NCBI RefSeq assembly: GCF_019038435.1
Contig: NZ_JAGPOX010000008.1
Span: forward strand, 45,042 to 109,041
Direction: 5' to 3'
DNA: 64,000 nucleotides
Source of the DNA: Nocardia alni
Lineage (GTDB): Bacteria; Actinomycetota; Actinomycetes; Mycobacteriales; Mycobacteriaceae
Within the stretch, counting starts at the first letter, position 1, and each line of letters opens with the position of its first letter. The notes under the pieces were generated by a model. That model saw nothing but the letters and a program-made list of their open reading frames with translations, was not told where the DNA came from and did no database searches. Below are positions 41,135-48,521 of the stretch, piece after piece. The position numbers and the translations under genes were made by a program.

Positions 41135-42301
41135 ATGGGTGAAATGAACGTCGCGATCATCGGGGCCGGAATCGGCGGGCTCACTGCGGCCATCGCGCTG
41201 CATCAGCGGGGAGTGGACGTCGCGGTCTACGAGAAGGCCCGTGAGCTACGGGAATTGGGGGCGGGCGTGGTCATCGGCGCGAACGGAGCGCGCGTCTACG
41301 AGCGGCTGGGCCTGCTGGACTCCCTGGGCGCGATCGCCGGAAAGCTCTCGGACGCGACCATGCAGACCTGGCAGGGCGTGCCGCTGCCCGGCTACAGGTG
41401 GGTGTATCCACTGGGGCGCACGTTTCCGATGCACCGGGCGGAATTCCAGAACCTGCTCGTCTCCGCCCTGCCACCCGGCACGGTGCGCCTGGGGCACGAG
41501 TTCACGGGCGCGGCCCAAGACGCCGGCGGTGTGCGGATCGACTTCGCCGACGGCTCACACGCGCGGACGGACGCACTGGTCGGCGCCGACGGCATCCATT
41601 CGGCCGTCCAGCCACTGGTGGGCCCGAAGTCAGCGCCGGTCAGCGAGGGGATCATGGCCTATCGGGGTCTCATCCCGGCCGACCGCCTGGCCGGAATATA
41701 CGACGTCGGCGCCCTGTCGATGTGGGTCGGCCCGCGACAGAGTTTCCTGGTGTTCCCGGTATCCGACGGGGCGCTGCTGAACGTCGTCGCATTCGTCCCG
41801 ACGAACCTGGACGTCGAGGAGTCCTGGAGCGCCCCCGGCCAGGTCAGCGACCTGGCCGCCGCCTACGACGGCTGGGACACCCCGGTGCGCGGGATCATCG
41901 GAGCCATGGACCACACATTCCGGTGGGGCATCTACGACCGCGCCCCCATGCCGACCTGGTCCACCGACCGCATCACCCTGCTGGGCGACGCGGCGCACGC
42001 GGTGACCCCCCATTTGGGCCAGGGCGCCAACCAGTCGGTCGAGGACGCCATCACCCTGGCCGTCCTGCTGCGCGACGCCCGCGCCGCCGATATCCCAGCC
42101 AGGCTGCGGCGATACGAAGGCCTCCGCATCGAGCGCAACCGCCAGGTCCGCGAGGGCGCCCGCGAGGCCGGGAAACTGTACCGCTCGACCGGTCTGTCCC
42201 CCGCCCGGCAGGCCGAACGCATCATGGCCACCTACGACAGCCTGGAACTGAACACCTATGACCCCGAACACATCGCCGACACAGCCCTGGCGACCCTGTG
42301 A
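41135..42301 (+). CDS. FAD-dependent monooxygenase (aromatic hydroxylase family)
   Basis: A 388-residue class A flavin monooxygenase. The FAD dinucleotide motif is VAIIGAGIGGLTAAIALHQRG. The FAD/NAD(P)H DG motif is DALVGADGIHSAV, and the second FAD motif is ITLLGDAAHAVTPHLGQGANQSVEDA. This salicylate-hydroxylase-like set implies ortho- or para-hydroxylation of an aromatic ring. ATG 41135 has AGAGGA upstream. It is divergent from an MmyB-like regulator across 176 bp. Confidence 0.9.
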   Translation: MGEMNVAIIGAGIGGLTAAIALHQRGVDVAVYEKARELRELGAGVVIGANGARVYERLGLLDSLGAIAGKLSDATMQTWQGVPLPGYRWVYPLGRTFPMHRAEFQNLLVSALPPGTVRLGHEFTGAAQDAGGVRIDFADGSHARTDALVGADGIHSAVQPLVGPKSAPVSEGIMAYRGLIPADRLAGIYDVGALSMWVGPRQSFLVFPVSDGALLNVVAFVPTNLDVEESWSAPGQVSDLAAAYDGWDTPVRGIIGAMDHTFRWGIYDRAPMPTWSTDRITLLGDAAHAVTPHLGQGANQSVEDAITLAVLLRDARAADIPARLRRYEGLRIERNRQVREGAREAGKLYRSTGLSPARQAERIMATYDSLELNTYDPEHIADTALATL

Positions 42302-42667
42302 CGTAACACCCCGAGCGATGCGCGCAATAGGACTTTCGTCTCCGAATCCCACTGATCAGAACAAATTCTCACAATGATTCGCGGCATGTTCGCTCGAGGC
42401 AATCACGGCGTTACATCTGATTTCGATGAAACTCCGCAAGATTCCCCGACAATCCGAAACTCGGTGACTCCGAACACATTCGACCTGACACATTTGCGCC
42501 AATACACAGCTCACCCTACCGCGCACCGCGAATGCCAGAAAACTCTTAGTGAATCGAAACAACACAGTTGCTACGTTGGTAATCGCGGCCGGATTTCTTG
42601 TCGGGGAGAACCGCTCGCTCACCGTATCCCCCTCGGTGACAGTGTAATTCAAAGAAAGGCACAACCC
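42302..42667 (+). other. AT-richer leader/intergenic stretch
   Basis: 366 bp with clearly lower G+C than the flanks and no convincing gene. It precedes the mini-gene at 42668 and continues its open frame back to an ATG at 42374, but that extension has no coding bias or ribosome site. A long 5' untranslated region with regulatory structure is possible, as is a trace of foreign DNA. I see no clear promoter hexamers. Confidence 0.4.
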
Positions 42668-42784
42668 ATGTTCCCCCATCCTCACCACGGCTTCGGTTTC
42701 CCCGGCGGCGGTTTCCACGGCGACGGCTTCGGTTTCCCGCACCCGCCCTTCTGGTCCGGCAGCGCCGGCTTCGGCAGCTTCTGA
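42668..42784 (+). CDS. 38-residue Gly/Phe/His/Pro-rich peptide
   Basis: A tiny open frame starting MFPHPHHGFGFPGGGFHGDG and ending SAGFGSF, with GAAAGG 10 bp before ATG 42668 and a perfect 13-bp hairpin terminator 40 bp after its stop. It is almost wholly Gly, Phe, His and Pro in repeating GFG/FPHP units, lacks a signal peptide and resembles no family I recognise. The dense His could bind metal, and the aromatic-glycine pattern could self-associate. The ribosome site and terminator argue that it is a real short gene, but coding is unproven. Confidence 0.5.
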   Translation: MFPHPHHGFGFPGGGFHGDGFGFPHPPFWSGSAGFGSF

Positions 42785-42823
42785 CGTAACCCTGCCAGCC
42801 CGGCGGCCACCCGGGCTCCCCAG

Positions 42824-42858
42824 GGCGCGGGACCGGGCCTCGAGTCCGGTCCCGCGCC
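42824..42858. terminator. Perfect 13-bp hairpin terminator
   Basis: GGCGCGGGACCGG (42824-42836) pairs with CCGGTCCCGCGCC (42846-42858) around a 9-nt loop, between the mini-gene and the convergent glutaminase gene. No T-run. Confidence 0.8.
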
Positions 42859-42919
42859 GTTACGGTACGACCGTCCAAGCCGTCATCTCGGTAATCACGG
42901 GGTGCGCCACCGGCCCGAA

Positions 42920-44761
42920 TCAGTAGTCCGCACCGCGTACGGCGGCATCCATCTGCGCGTACGCGCCGGCCGCGAGCCGTTGCAGCAGTGCCAGTTTCAG
43001 GTGCGGCGCCTGCTCGGTGAGCCGGTCGAACCGGGCCGGGCTCAGCACCGCGACGCGCACCCCGGTCTCGGCGCGCACCTCGTTGGCGAAGGGCTCGCCG
43101 ATCAGCATGGGAATCTCGCCGAAGGACATGCCCGCGGACAACGTCACCAGTCGATGGTTGCGGCCGTCCGCCGCCTCGAAACCGATGCGCACCCGGCCCT
43201 CGAGAATCAGATACAGACCGGATCGCGCGCTGCCGCGTTCGGCGACGACCTCACCCCTGGCAATGGTGCACACCTCGAATTCCTTTGCCAGCCTCGAACA
43301 TTCGCTCGGATCCAGGGACGCGAAGGCGGGATGGTCCTCGACGGTCAGCGAGGTGCAGACAGGCACGTCGGACGGACGGTACTCGGCGAGCACGATGTTC
43401 TCGCACCACTCGGTCGAGGTGTCGCGATCGACGAACACCCGCCCGCGCGGATCGGACGGATCCAGGCTCGACACCGTGTGCCCGAGCTTGGCATCCGGAT
43501 CGACGATGGCCACCTGACAGCCGGTGACGGTCAGTTCCGCAGCCAGCTCATCGAGCATGCGCACCGCGATCGCACTCACCTCGCCCACCCGATGCAGGTC
43601 GATCACCAGCGCCGCGAGCTCACCCGCCTGCTCCTCGATGATCCGCACGGCTCGCTCGGCGCCCGCGAACTGCAGGTCACCGTGCAGTTCGTAGACTCGG
43701 GCCCGATGCCCGTGCTCGGCCAGCACCGCCATCTCGTCGGTGTTGCGGCGCAACCGCGAGGGCGCCTCGGCCACCGTGTACTCCGAGCGGATCGCCGCTT
43801 GCGCCGCCCTGGTGACGTGCAGGAAGTGCAGTTCGAGCCGTTTGGACAGTTCCCGGCAGGCTGCCACGCCGCGCACGCTGTTGCCGTGCGCGTCCAGGCG
43901 CGGAGAGTAGACGGCGATGCCGATCTGTCCCGGCAGCACCGCCAGAATGCCGCCGCCGACACCGCTTTTCGCGGGCAGGCCGACGGTACTGACCCAGTCG
44001 CCCGCGGCGTTGTACATACCGCAGGTGGTCATCACGCTCAGCACCTGTTCGGTCAGTGCGGGTGAGAGCGCGCGTTCCCGGCTGACCGGATTCATGCCGT
44101 TGTTGGCCAGCGTGGCGGCCATCACCGCCAGATCCCGGCAGGTGACATCGACCGAGCACTGACGGAAGTAGCGGTCGACGGCCTCGTCCGGATCGGAGTC
44201 GATGATGCCGAACGAGCGCAGCATGTAGCCGATGGCGCGGTTGCGGTATCCGGTGCTCGCCTCGGAGGCGTAGACCGCCTCGTTCATGGTGAGATCCCGG
44301 CCCGCGAAGCGGGAGTAGCAGCGCAGGGTACGTTCGAGACGATCGGCCGGGTCGCGGCCGTCGATCAGTGAGGCCGCGGTGATGGCGCCGGCGTTGATCA
44401 TCGGGTTGCGCGGTCGTTCGGTGATCGGGTCCAGGCTGATCTCGTTGAACGGTTCACCGGAGGGTTCCACGTCGATCCGGGCGGCGACGGCGGCCGGGCC
44501 ACGATCGGCCAGCGCGAGGGCGTAGGTGAACGGCTTGGAGATCGACTGGATGGTGAACGTGGTGGTGGCGTCGCCGATCGCGTAGATCTTGCCGTCCGCT
44601 GTCGCTAGACACAGTGCGAAGGAATCTGGTTGGACCGCGGCAAGTTCCGGAATGTAATCGGCCAGCTCGCCGGATCGCTCCGTAGCGCAGAGTTCGTAGA
44701 CATCGGCGACGATCCCGGCCACGACGCCGGGCTGGGGAACCGCTGCTAGGGGCGCAACCAC
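42920..44761 (-). CDS. glsA: Glutaminase A fused to STAS and cyclic-nucleotide-binding domains
   Basis: A 613-residue three-domain protein. Residues about 1-315 are a serine-dependent beta-lactamase-fold glutaminase (glutamine to glutamate plus ammonia): TIQSISKPFTYAL carries the Ser-x-x-Lys pair, with NPMINAGAI and KSGVGGGILAVLPGQ following. Residues about 350-460 are a STAS domain (VYELHGDLQFAGAERAV; ALVIDLHRV). Residues about 480-600 are a cNMP-binding domain (GLYLILEGRVRIGFE; AGMSFGEIPMLIGEPFANEVRAE). GTG 44761. The tail suggests control of nitrogen release by a nucleotide or by membrane/partner signals. Cytoplasmic; monocistronic. Confidence 0.9.
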   Translation of the reverse strand: MVAPLAAVPQPGVVAGIVADVYELCATERSGELADYIPELAAVQPDSFALCLATADGKIYAIGDATTTFTIQSISKPFTYALALADRGPAAVAARIDVEPSGEPFNEISLDPITERPRNPMINAGAITAASLIDGRDPADRLERTLRCYSRFAGRDLTMNEAVYASEASTGYRNRAIGYMLRSFGIIDSDPDEAVDRYFRQCSVDVTCRDLAVMAATLANNGMNPVSRERALSPALTEQVLSVMTTCGMYNAAGDWVSTVGLPAKSGVGGGILAVLPGQIGIAVYSPRLDAHGNSVRGVAACRELSKRLELHFLHVTRAAQAAIRSEYTVAEAPSRLRRNTDEMAVLAEHGHRARVYELHGDLQFAGAERAVRIIEEQAGELAALVIDLHRVGEVSAIAVRMLDELAAELTVTGCQVAIVDPDAKLGHTVSSLDPSDPRGRVFVDRDTSTEWCENIVLAEYRPSDVPVCTSLTVEDHPAFASLDPSECSRLAKEFEVCTIARGEVVAERGSARSGLYLILEGRVRIGFEAADGRNHRLVTLSAGMSFGEIPMLIGEPFANEVRAETGVRVAVLSPARFDRLTEQAPHLKLALLQRLAAGAYAQMDAAVRGADY

Positions 44762-45085
44762 ACGATCACTCTATGCGGCCCCGATACTTGCCGGCTTGTC
44801 CTCGCCCATGAGCCGTGTTTCCTGGTCCGGCCGCCGAATGCTCTGCAGACTGGGTGCTGGTACGGCGAGCGGCAATGGGCGCGCATTGACGCCATTCGTA
44901 TCACCCAGACGCCGGCCGTTACCATCGAGCTTCGGCGGATTCTCGTGTAGCCCGCAAGCCGACGCCGCAGGCGTCAGCTCACCTGTCGTCACCCGGTGTG
45001 CAACGGAGAGCAGGGCGGTCACATCACTCGTCGAAACTTCTGCGGATTCCGTATAGCTGACGGACAGCGCCGCGGGCGGTGTCGG
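44762..45085 (-). repeat. Intergenic region with a decayed copy of the sigma gene 3' end
   Basis: This 324-bp gap holds no complete gene. At about 44977-45036 it repeats, with changes, the last 55-60 bp of the sigma-factor gene (45086-45145): both contain TGTCGTCACCCGGTG, GCAACGG or ACAACGG, and AG(G)GCGGTCAC or AGGACGGTCAC. On the minus strand the copy would encode MTALLSVAHRVTTGEL, against VTVLRSRCAPGDDS in the gene. A partial tandem duplication is the simplest explanation. Confidence 0.6.
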
Positions 45086-46345
45086 TCAGCTGTCGTCACC
45101 CGGTGCACAACGGGAGCGCAGGACGGTCACGTCGAGGTTGTCGGCCTTGCGCAGTAAGTAACGTTGCTCGGGAAGGCTGGCGGTTTGCTTGGCCGCCGTT
45201 CGATAGGAACTCGCCGCGGCCTCCGGTGAGCCCGACATATCCAGTAGGTGCGCGCGCACGGCTTCGAAGCGATGGGTGCGCCGGATCGGCGAGTCGGCCG
45301 GCAGGTCGTCCAGCAGCCGCAGCCCCTCCAGGGGTGTGGTGCTCATCGCGATCGCCACCGCGCGGTTCAAGGCGACCACCGGGTTGTCGTCCATGGTCTG
45401 CAGGATCGAATAGAGCGCGGCGATCTGCGGCCAGTCGGTGTGTTCGATATCGGGCGCGGTGCAATGCAGGGCCGCGATCGCCGCCTGGATTTGATAGGGG
45501 CCGGGGGCGGTCGACCGCATGGCGTGTGTGATCAGTCGCTCACCCTCCACTATGGCATCGGCGTTCCAGCGGGTGCGGTCCTGCTCGGCCAGCGGAATCA
45601 GCGCGCCGTCGGGGCCGGTTCGCGCCTCGCGCCGGGCGTCGGCGAACAGCATCAGGGCCAGCAGACCCAGCACCTCACCGTTGTTGTGTAACCGGTCACT
45701 CACTTTTCTGGTCAGACGGATCGCCTCGGCGGCGAGGCTCGGTCGTTGCAGGTCGGCGCCCGAGGTGGCGGTATAGCCCTCGTTGAAGATCAGGTACAGC
45801 ACCTGCAGCACGACGGGCAGCCGTGCCATCGACTCCTGCGCCGAGGGAGTCTCGAACCTCGCGCCTGCCGCCTTGATCTGCGCCTTGGCCCGGCTGATCC
45901 GCGGTCCCATGGTGGCCACCGGAAGCAGGAACGCGGCCGCGATCTCCTCGGTGGTCAGGCCGCCGACCGCACGGAGCGTCAGTGCGACCTGCGACGCGGG
46001 AGTGACCGCCGGGTGGCAGCACAGGAACAGCAGGTCGAGCGTGTCGTCGGTCTCAGGGGCCGAGGAACTCTCCGGCGGTACACCCGCCAACGCCGCCGCG
46101 GTCTCCTCCCGACGGCGGCGAGCCGAATCCGCCCGTATCTCGTCCACCAACCGCCGCCCGGCCACCTGGAACAGCCACGCCTTGGGATTGGCCGGCAGTG
46201 CGGCGGGCGACCACTGCGCCGCGGCGGTGATCAGCGCCTCCTGCACCGCGTCCTCGCAGGCATCGAACTGCCCATAGCGGCGCACGAGCCCGGCGAGGAC
46301 CTGCGGCGCGAGGTCGCGCAGCAGATCCTCCACCGGCTCACTCAC
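45086..46345 (-). CDS. ECF sigma factor, ECF42 type (C-terminal TPR-like domain)
   Basis: A 419-residue sigma-70 family protein. Region 2 (about 1-75) includes YGQFDACEDAVQEALI and NPKAWLFQVAGRRLVDEI; region 4 (about 120-170) includes LTLRAVGGLTTEEIAAAFLLPVATMGPRISRAK. Residues about 180-419 are the helical TPR-like/DUF6596 domain typical of ECF42, with NRAVAIAMSTTPLEGL. These factors lack an anti-sigma and are paired with DGPF (YCII-like) proteins, exactly as here. The start GTG overlaps the upstream DGPF stop (GTGA), so the two are coupled. The TPR-like tail is needed for activity in studied members. Confidence 0.92.
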   Translation of the reverse strand: MSEPVEDLLRDLAPQVLAGLVRRYGQFDACEDAVQEALITAAAQWSPAALPANPKAWLFQVAGRRLVDEIRADSARRRREETAAALAGVPPESSSAPETDDTLDLLFLCCHPAVTPASQVALTLRAVGGLTTEEIAAAFLLPVATMGPRISRAKAQIKAAGARFETPSAQESMARLPVVLQVLYLIFNEGYTATSGADLQRPSLAAEAIRLTRKVSDRLHNNGEVLGLLALMLFADARREARTGPDGALIPLAEQDRTRWNADAIVEGERLITHAMRSTAPGPYQIQAAIAALHCTAPDIEHTDWPQIAALYSILQTMDDNPVVALNRAVAIAMSTTPLEGLRLLDDLPADSPIRRTHRFEAVRAHLLDMSGSPEAAASSYRTAAKQTASLPEQRYLLRKADNLDVTVLRSRCAPGDDS

Positions 46346-46710
46346 AGATCCAGTCCCGCTTCGAACATCACCTGACGAACCTCGACGCCCATGCCATCGA
46401 TGCTCGCGTCCGGTATCCGCGCGGCCAACTCCAGCGCACGCTCCCGGTCGGGAACATCGATCATGTAGAACCCGCCGAGAAACTCCTTGCTCTCCAGGTA
46501 GGGACCGTCGGTCACGGCAGGCCTGCCGTTGCGTACCCGGACGACCGCACTGGTCGACGGGTCGCTCAACGCCTGGGTGACCACGAGCTCGCCGGATTCC
46601 TGGGTGGCCTTGATGAACTGGTTGTGCCCATCCTCCAGGGCCTTGCGCCCCGCGTCGTCCAGGGCATCGAGCGCGACGGGGTTGTTGTGCAGCATCAGCA
46701 GAAACTTCAT
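46342..46710 (-). CDS. YciI/DGPF domain protein
   Basis: A 122-residue ferredoxin-fold protein: MKFLLMLHNNPVALDALDD at the N-terminus, and the family signature VTDGPYLESKEFLGGFYMIDV, where DGPY-(L/F) and the ExK(E/D)-x-(L/I)GG-(F/Y) pattern are diagnostic. ATG 46710 has GGAAAGGA upstream. Translationally coupled to the ECF42 sigma gene. DGPF proteins are the usual targets and partners of ECF42, but their molecular function is not established. Confidence 0.9.
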   Translation of the reverse strand: MKFLLMLHNNPVALDALDDAGRKALEDGHNQFIKATQESGELVVTQALSDPSTSAVVRVRNGRPAVTDGPYLESKEFLGGFYMIDVPDRERALELAARIPDASIDGMGVEVRQVMFEAGLDL

Positions 46711-46936
46711 GGCGGATCGTCCTTTCCAGACTCCCGATCGTGGATGTTCGCCTGGTAGTCGGATCAGATCACAGAATTTTGCGCCGCGCCCCGAATCCCG
46801 TCGCAAGATCGCGCCGCAACGGCACGAGCAGGTACCGAGACCTACCGCGAACGAGGCATGTCGGCCATCGGCGCAGGCAAAGCATGCCGTCCATCGCCGC
46901 GCCCGAAGCGATTCCGGCTCCGGTAACCGAACCGGA

Positions 46937-47392
46937 TCAACCAGCCCGTCGAACCACTCCGAGCTCATCATCGGTGATCGGCGCATCCGACCCGGTCAAG
47001 TACCCGGCCAGAGTGCTGCGATCATCGAGAACCAGCCAACGAACCTGATCGGTGAGCTCGGAACGCCGAGCCCGGATGGTAACGCCCACCCCGGCACCGT
47101 GACGCGGCTCCACACACGTCGACTGCACCACGGTCGCGCCGATCTTGGCGATAGCCCAGCGAGTAACAGCCCGCTCGAGCCGCGGCAGCCCAGCCGTCGC
47201 GACAACCACCCCGGGCCCCCCACCGAGCCGCAACAACATCCGCGCGATGCGGTTGGACCATCGATCCAGCTCGTCATAATCGGGCGCGTCCACCTCGGCA
47301 ACAACCAAGCGACGAACATTGCTGCACGGCACCGGAATCGACAAGGGACGACGGGCATCGGCAACGACAGCCGATCGGATCAGCTCAAACAT
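46937..47392 (-). CDS. Orphan N-terminal fragment of an adenylation (A) domain
   Basis: A 151-residue protein. Residues about 30-140 follow the N-terminal pattern of NRPS adenylation domains: DYDELDRWSNRIARMLLRLGGGPGVVVATAGLPRLERAVTRWAIAKIGATVV, then WLVLDDRSTLAGYLTGSDAPITDDE. It stops before the core YTSGSTG P-loop and every catalytic motif, so it cannot adenylate. It may be an eroded remnant of an NRPS gene or a small protein kept for another role. ATG 47392. It lies beside a tRNA gene that hosts an island, a common place for such scraps. Confidence 0.6.
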   Translation of the reverse strand: MFELIRSAVVADARRPLSIPVPCSNVRRLVVAEVDAPDYDELDRWSNRIARMLLRLGGGPGVVVATAGLPRLERAVTRWAIAKIGATVVQSTCVEPRHGAGVGVTIRARRSELTDQVRWLVLDDRSTLAGYLTGSDAPITDDELGVVRRAG

Positions 47393-47496
47393 CGGTACAG
47401 CTCCTGTTGACTTCGAACTAACGCTGCTGCGCTGACTCAAACCTCGTCCTCCGCACGGTGATCCACCAGAAACCCCAGTACTGACAGAGCCGCCCA

Positions 47497-47521
47497 CAGG
47501 GGTGGAGGGTTTCCACCCCTG
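47497..47521. other. Perfect 10-bp stem-loop
   Basis: CAGGGGTGGA (47497-47506) pairs with TCCACCCCTG (47512-47521) around a 5-nt loop, about 105 bp upstream of the adenylation-fragment start and 150 bp before tRNA-Pro. No T-run. It might be a terminator isolating the two, or an unrelated hairpin. The rest of the 280-bp gap holds only a likely tRNA promoter (TTGGTC, then TAATCT at 47642-47647). Confidence 0.4.
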
Positions 47522-47674
47522 GGTGATTGCGCCGCCCGCAACCAACAAGGCGATCCCCCACACAAGCCGCCGCCACCAGCCACCCCACAACACGAACCCC
47601 CGGCTATGGTGCCGATTTGGTCCAACCGGGGGGTCGTGGGGTAATCTCGTCCAGCACCGCGAAAGCGGAAGCCA

Positions 47675-47751
47675 CGGGCTGTGGCGCAGCTTGGTAGCGC
47701 ACCTGACTGGGGGTCAGGTGGTCGCAGGTTCAAATCCTGTCAGCCCGACCA
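47675..47751 (+). tRNA. tRNA-Pro (anticodon GGG)
   Basis: A complete 77-nt tRNA including encoded CCA. Acceptor CGGGCTG pairs with CAGCCCG; the anticodon arm CCTGA-CTGGGGG-TCAGG puts GGG at 47709-47711; the T arm holds GGTTCAAATCC. A -10-like TAATCT lies about 28 bp upstream. The tRNA 3' half is repeated at 54477-54499 and serves as the island's attachment site. The tRNA itself stays intact. Confidence 0.95.
47720..47742. repeat. Island attachment site attL (tRNA 3' half)
   Basis: A 23-bp segment of the tRNA-Pro gene from the end of the variable region through the T arm, beginning GGTCGCAGG and ending CCTGTCA. It recurs exactly at 54477-54499. Confidence 0.8.
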
Positions 47752-47752
47752 G

Positions 47753-47806
47753 AGCGGCTTTACCTGAACCAGTGACCGAAAGGGCACTGGCAAAGGTAGG
47801 GCCGCT
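47753..47806 (+). terminator. tRNA terminator, nested hairpin
   Basis: AGCGGC (47753) pairs with GCCGCT (to 47806), ACC with GGT, and an inner CCAGTG/CACTGG stem lies within, followed by TTTCTCCGTTT. It lies immediately past the tRNA. Confidence 0.65.
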
Positions 47807-47954
47807 TTCTCCGTTTCCGGCTACTTCCGATGAGTCCGGGCGCTTGCGCTTCTTCGATCCGTTCGAGTGCCGGTTTCGTCCCGCCGCCAGCTCGATGCCC
47901 TCGGGGGCAATCGCCTCGTGGCCACGGTATGCCCGATGGGCGTCGTGCAGTTCG

Positions 47955-48271
47955 ACGAAGAGCGGAACGGGCCGGAAATGATTTCCCATGCGCTGCAACA
48001 GTTTTGCGCTGACAAGGTCGGCATCGTCTACATTCCGCCGGGCACGCCCTGGAACAACGGGTTCGTCGAATCGTTCAACCGGCGGCTGCGGGCGGAGTGC
48101 TTGAACCGCAACCACTGGACCAGTCTGCTCGAGGCCCGGGTCGTGATCGGCAACTTCAAGACCGAGCACAACCGGCGGCACCGGCATTCGGCGCTGGGTT
48201 ACCGGACCCCAGCAGAGTACGCTGCGGCTTGCACCCACACCCACCACTCGATGGGTTGCGACATAAACTGA
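47955..48271 (+). pseudogene. IS3-family transposase remnant (integrase core, C-terminal part)
   Basis: From about NGPEMISHALQQFC to TPAEYAA this follows the C-terminal rve domain of IS3-type OrfB: YIPPGTPWNNGFVESFNRRL with the third catalytic Glu, CLNRNHWTSLLEARVVI and RHRHSALGYRTPAEY. The segment before NGPE does not continue the family; the DNG catalytic Asp is replaced at the break, so the 5' two-thirds, including two catalytic acids, are gone. After the stop, CTGATCC...ATCGGGGACCGGTCA (to about 48330) looks like the right end of such an element. Confidence 0.8.
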
Positions 48272-48521
48272 ATCCGAACGAAATCACCGGACTCTGATCC
48301 TGGGTGGTCACGTTATCGGGGACCGGTCAGGTCGTCCGCCCTGGTTCACCTGCTGTCCGGGCGGTATCTCGTGGATGGTAGCGAGTCGAATGCTAGTCGC
48401 GTCAAAGATACCGACTGCCAGGTAACAATCTCTGTAGTTGGGTCAAGTTCGATGTTCGCTGCGCTGTCGCTACCCTTGTCCTCGCGAATAGTGCTGACTT
48501 CCACCAACAGGACGTGTCTCC

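Noticed and set aside
42356..42742. Minus-strand frame over the mini-gene region
   Set aside because: No ribosome site, no family, and it lies opposite the better supported short gene and in AT-rich sequence.
47714..48247. Minus-strand frame across the tRNA end and IS remnant
   Set aside because: It runs through the tRNA 3' end and opposite the transposase remnant, which has recognisable motifs.
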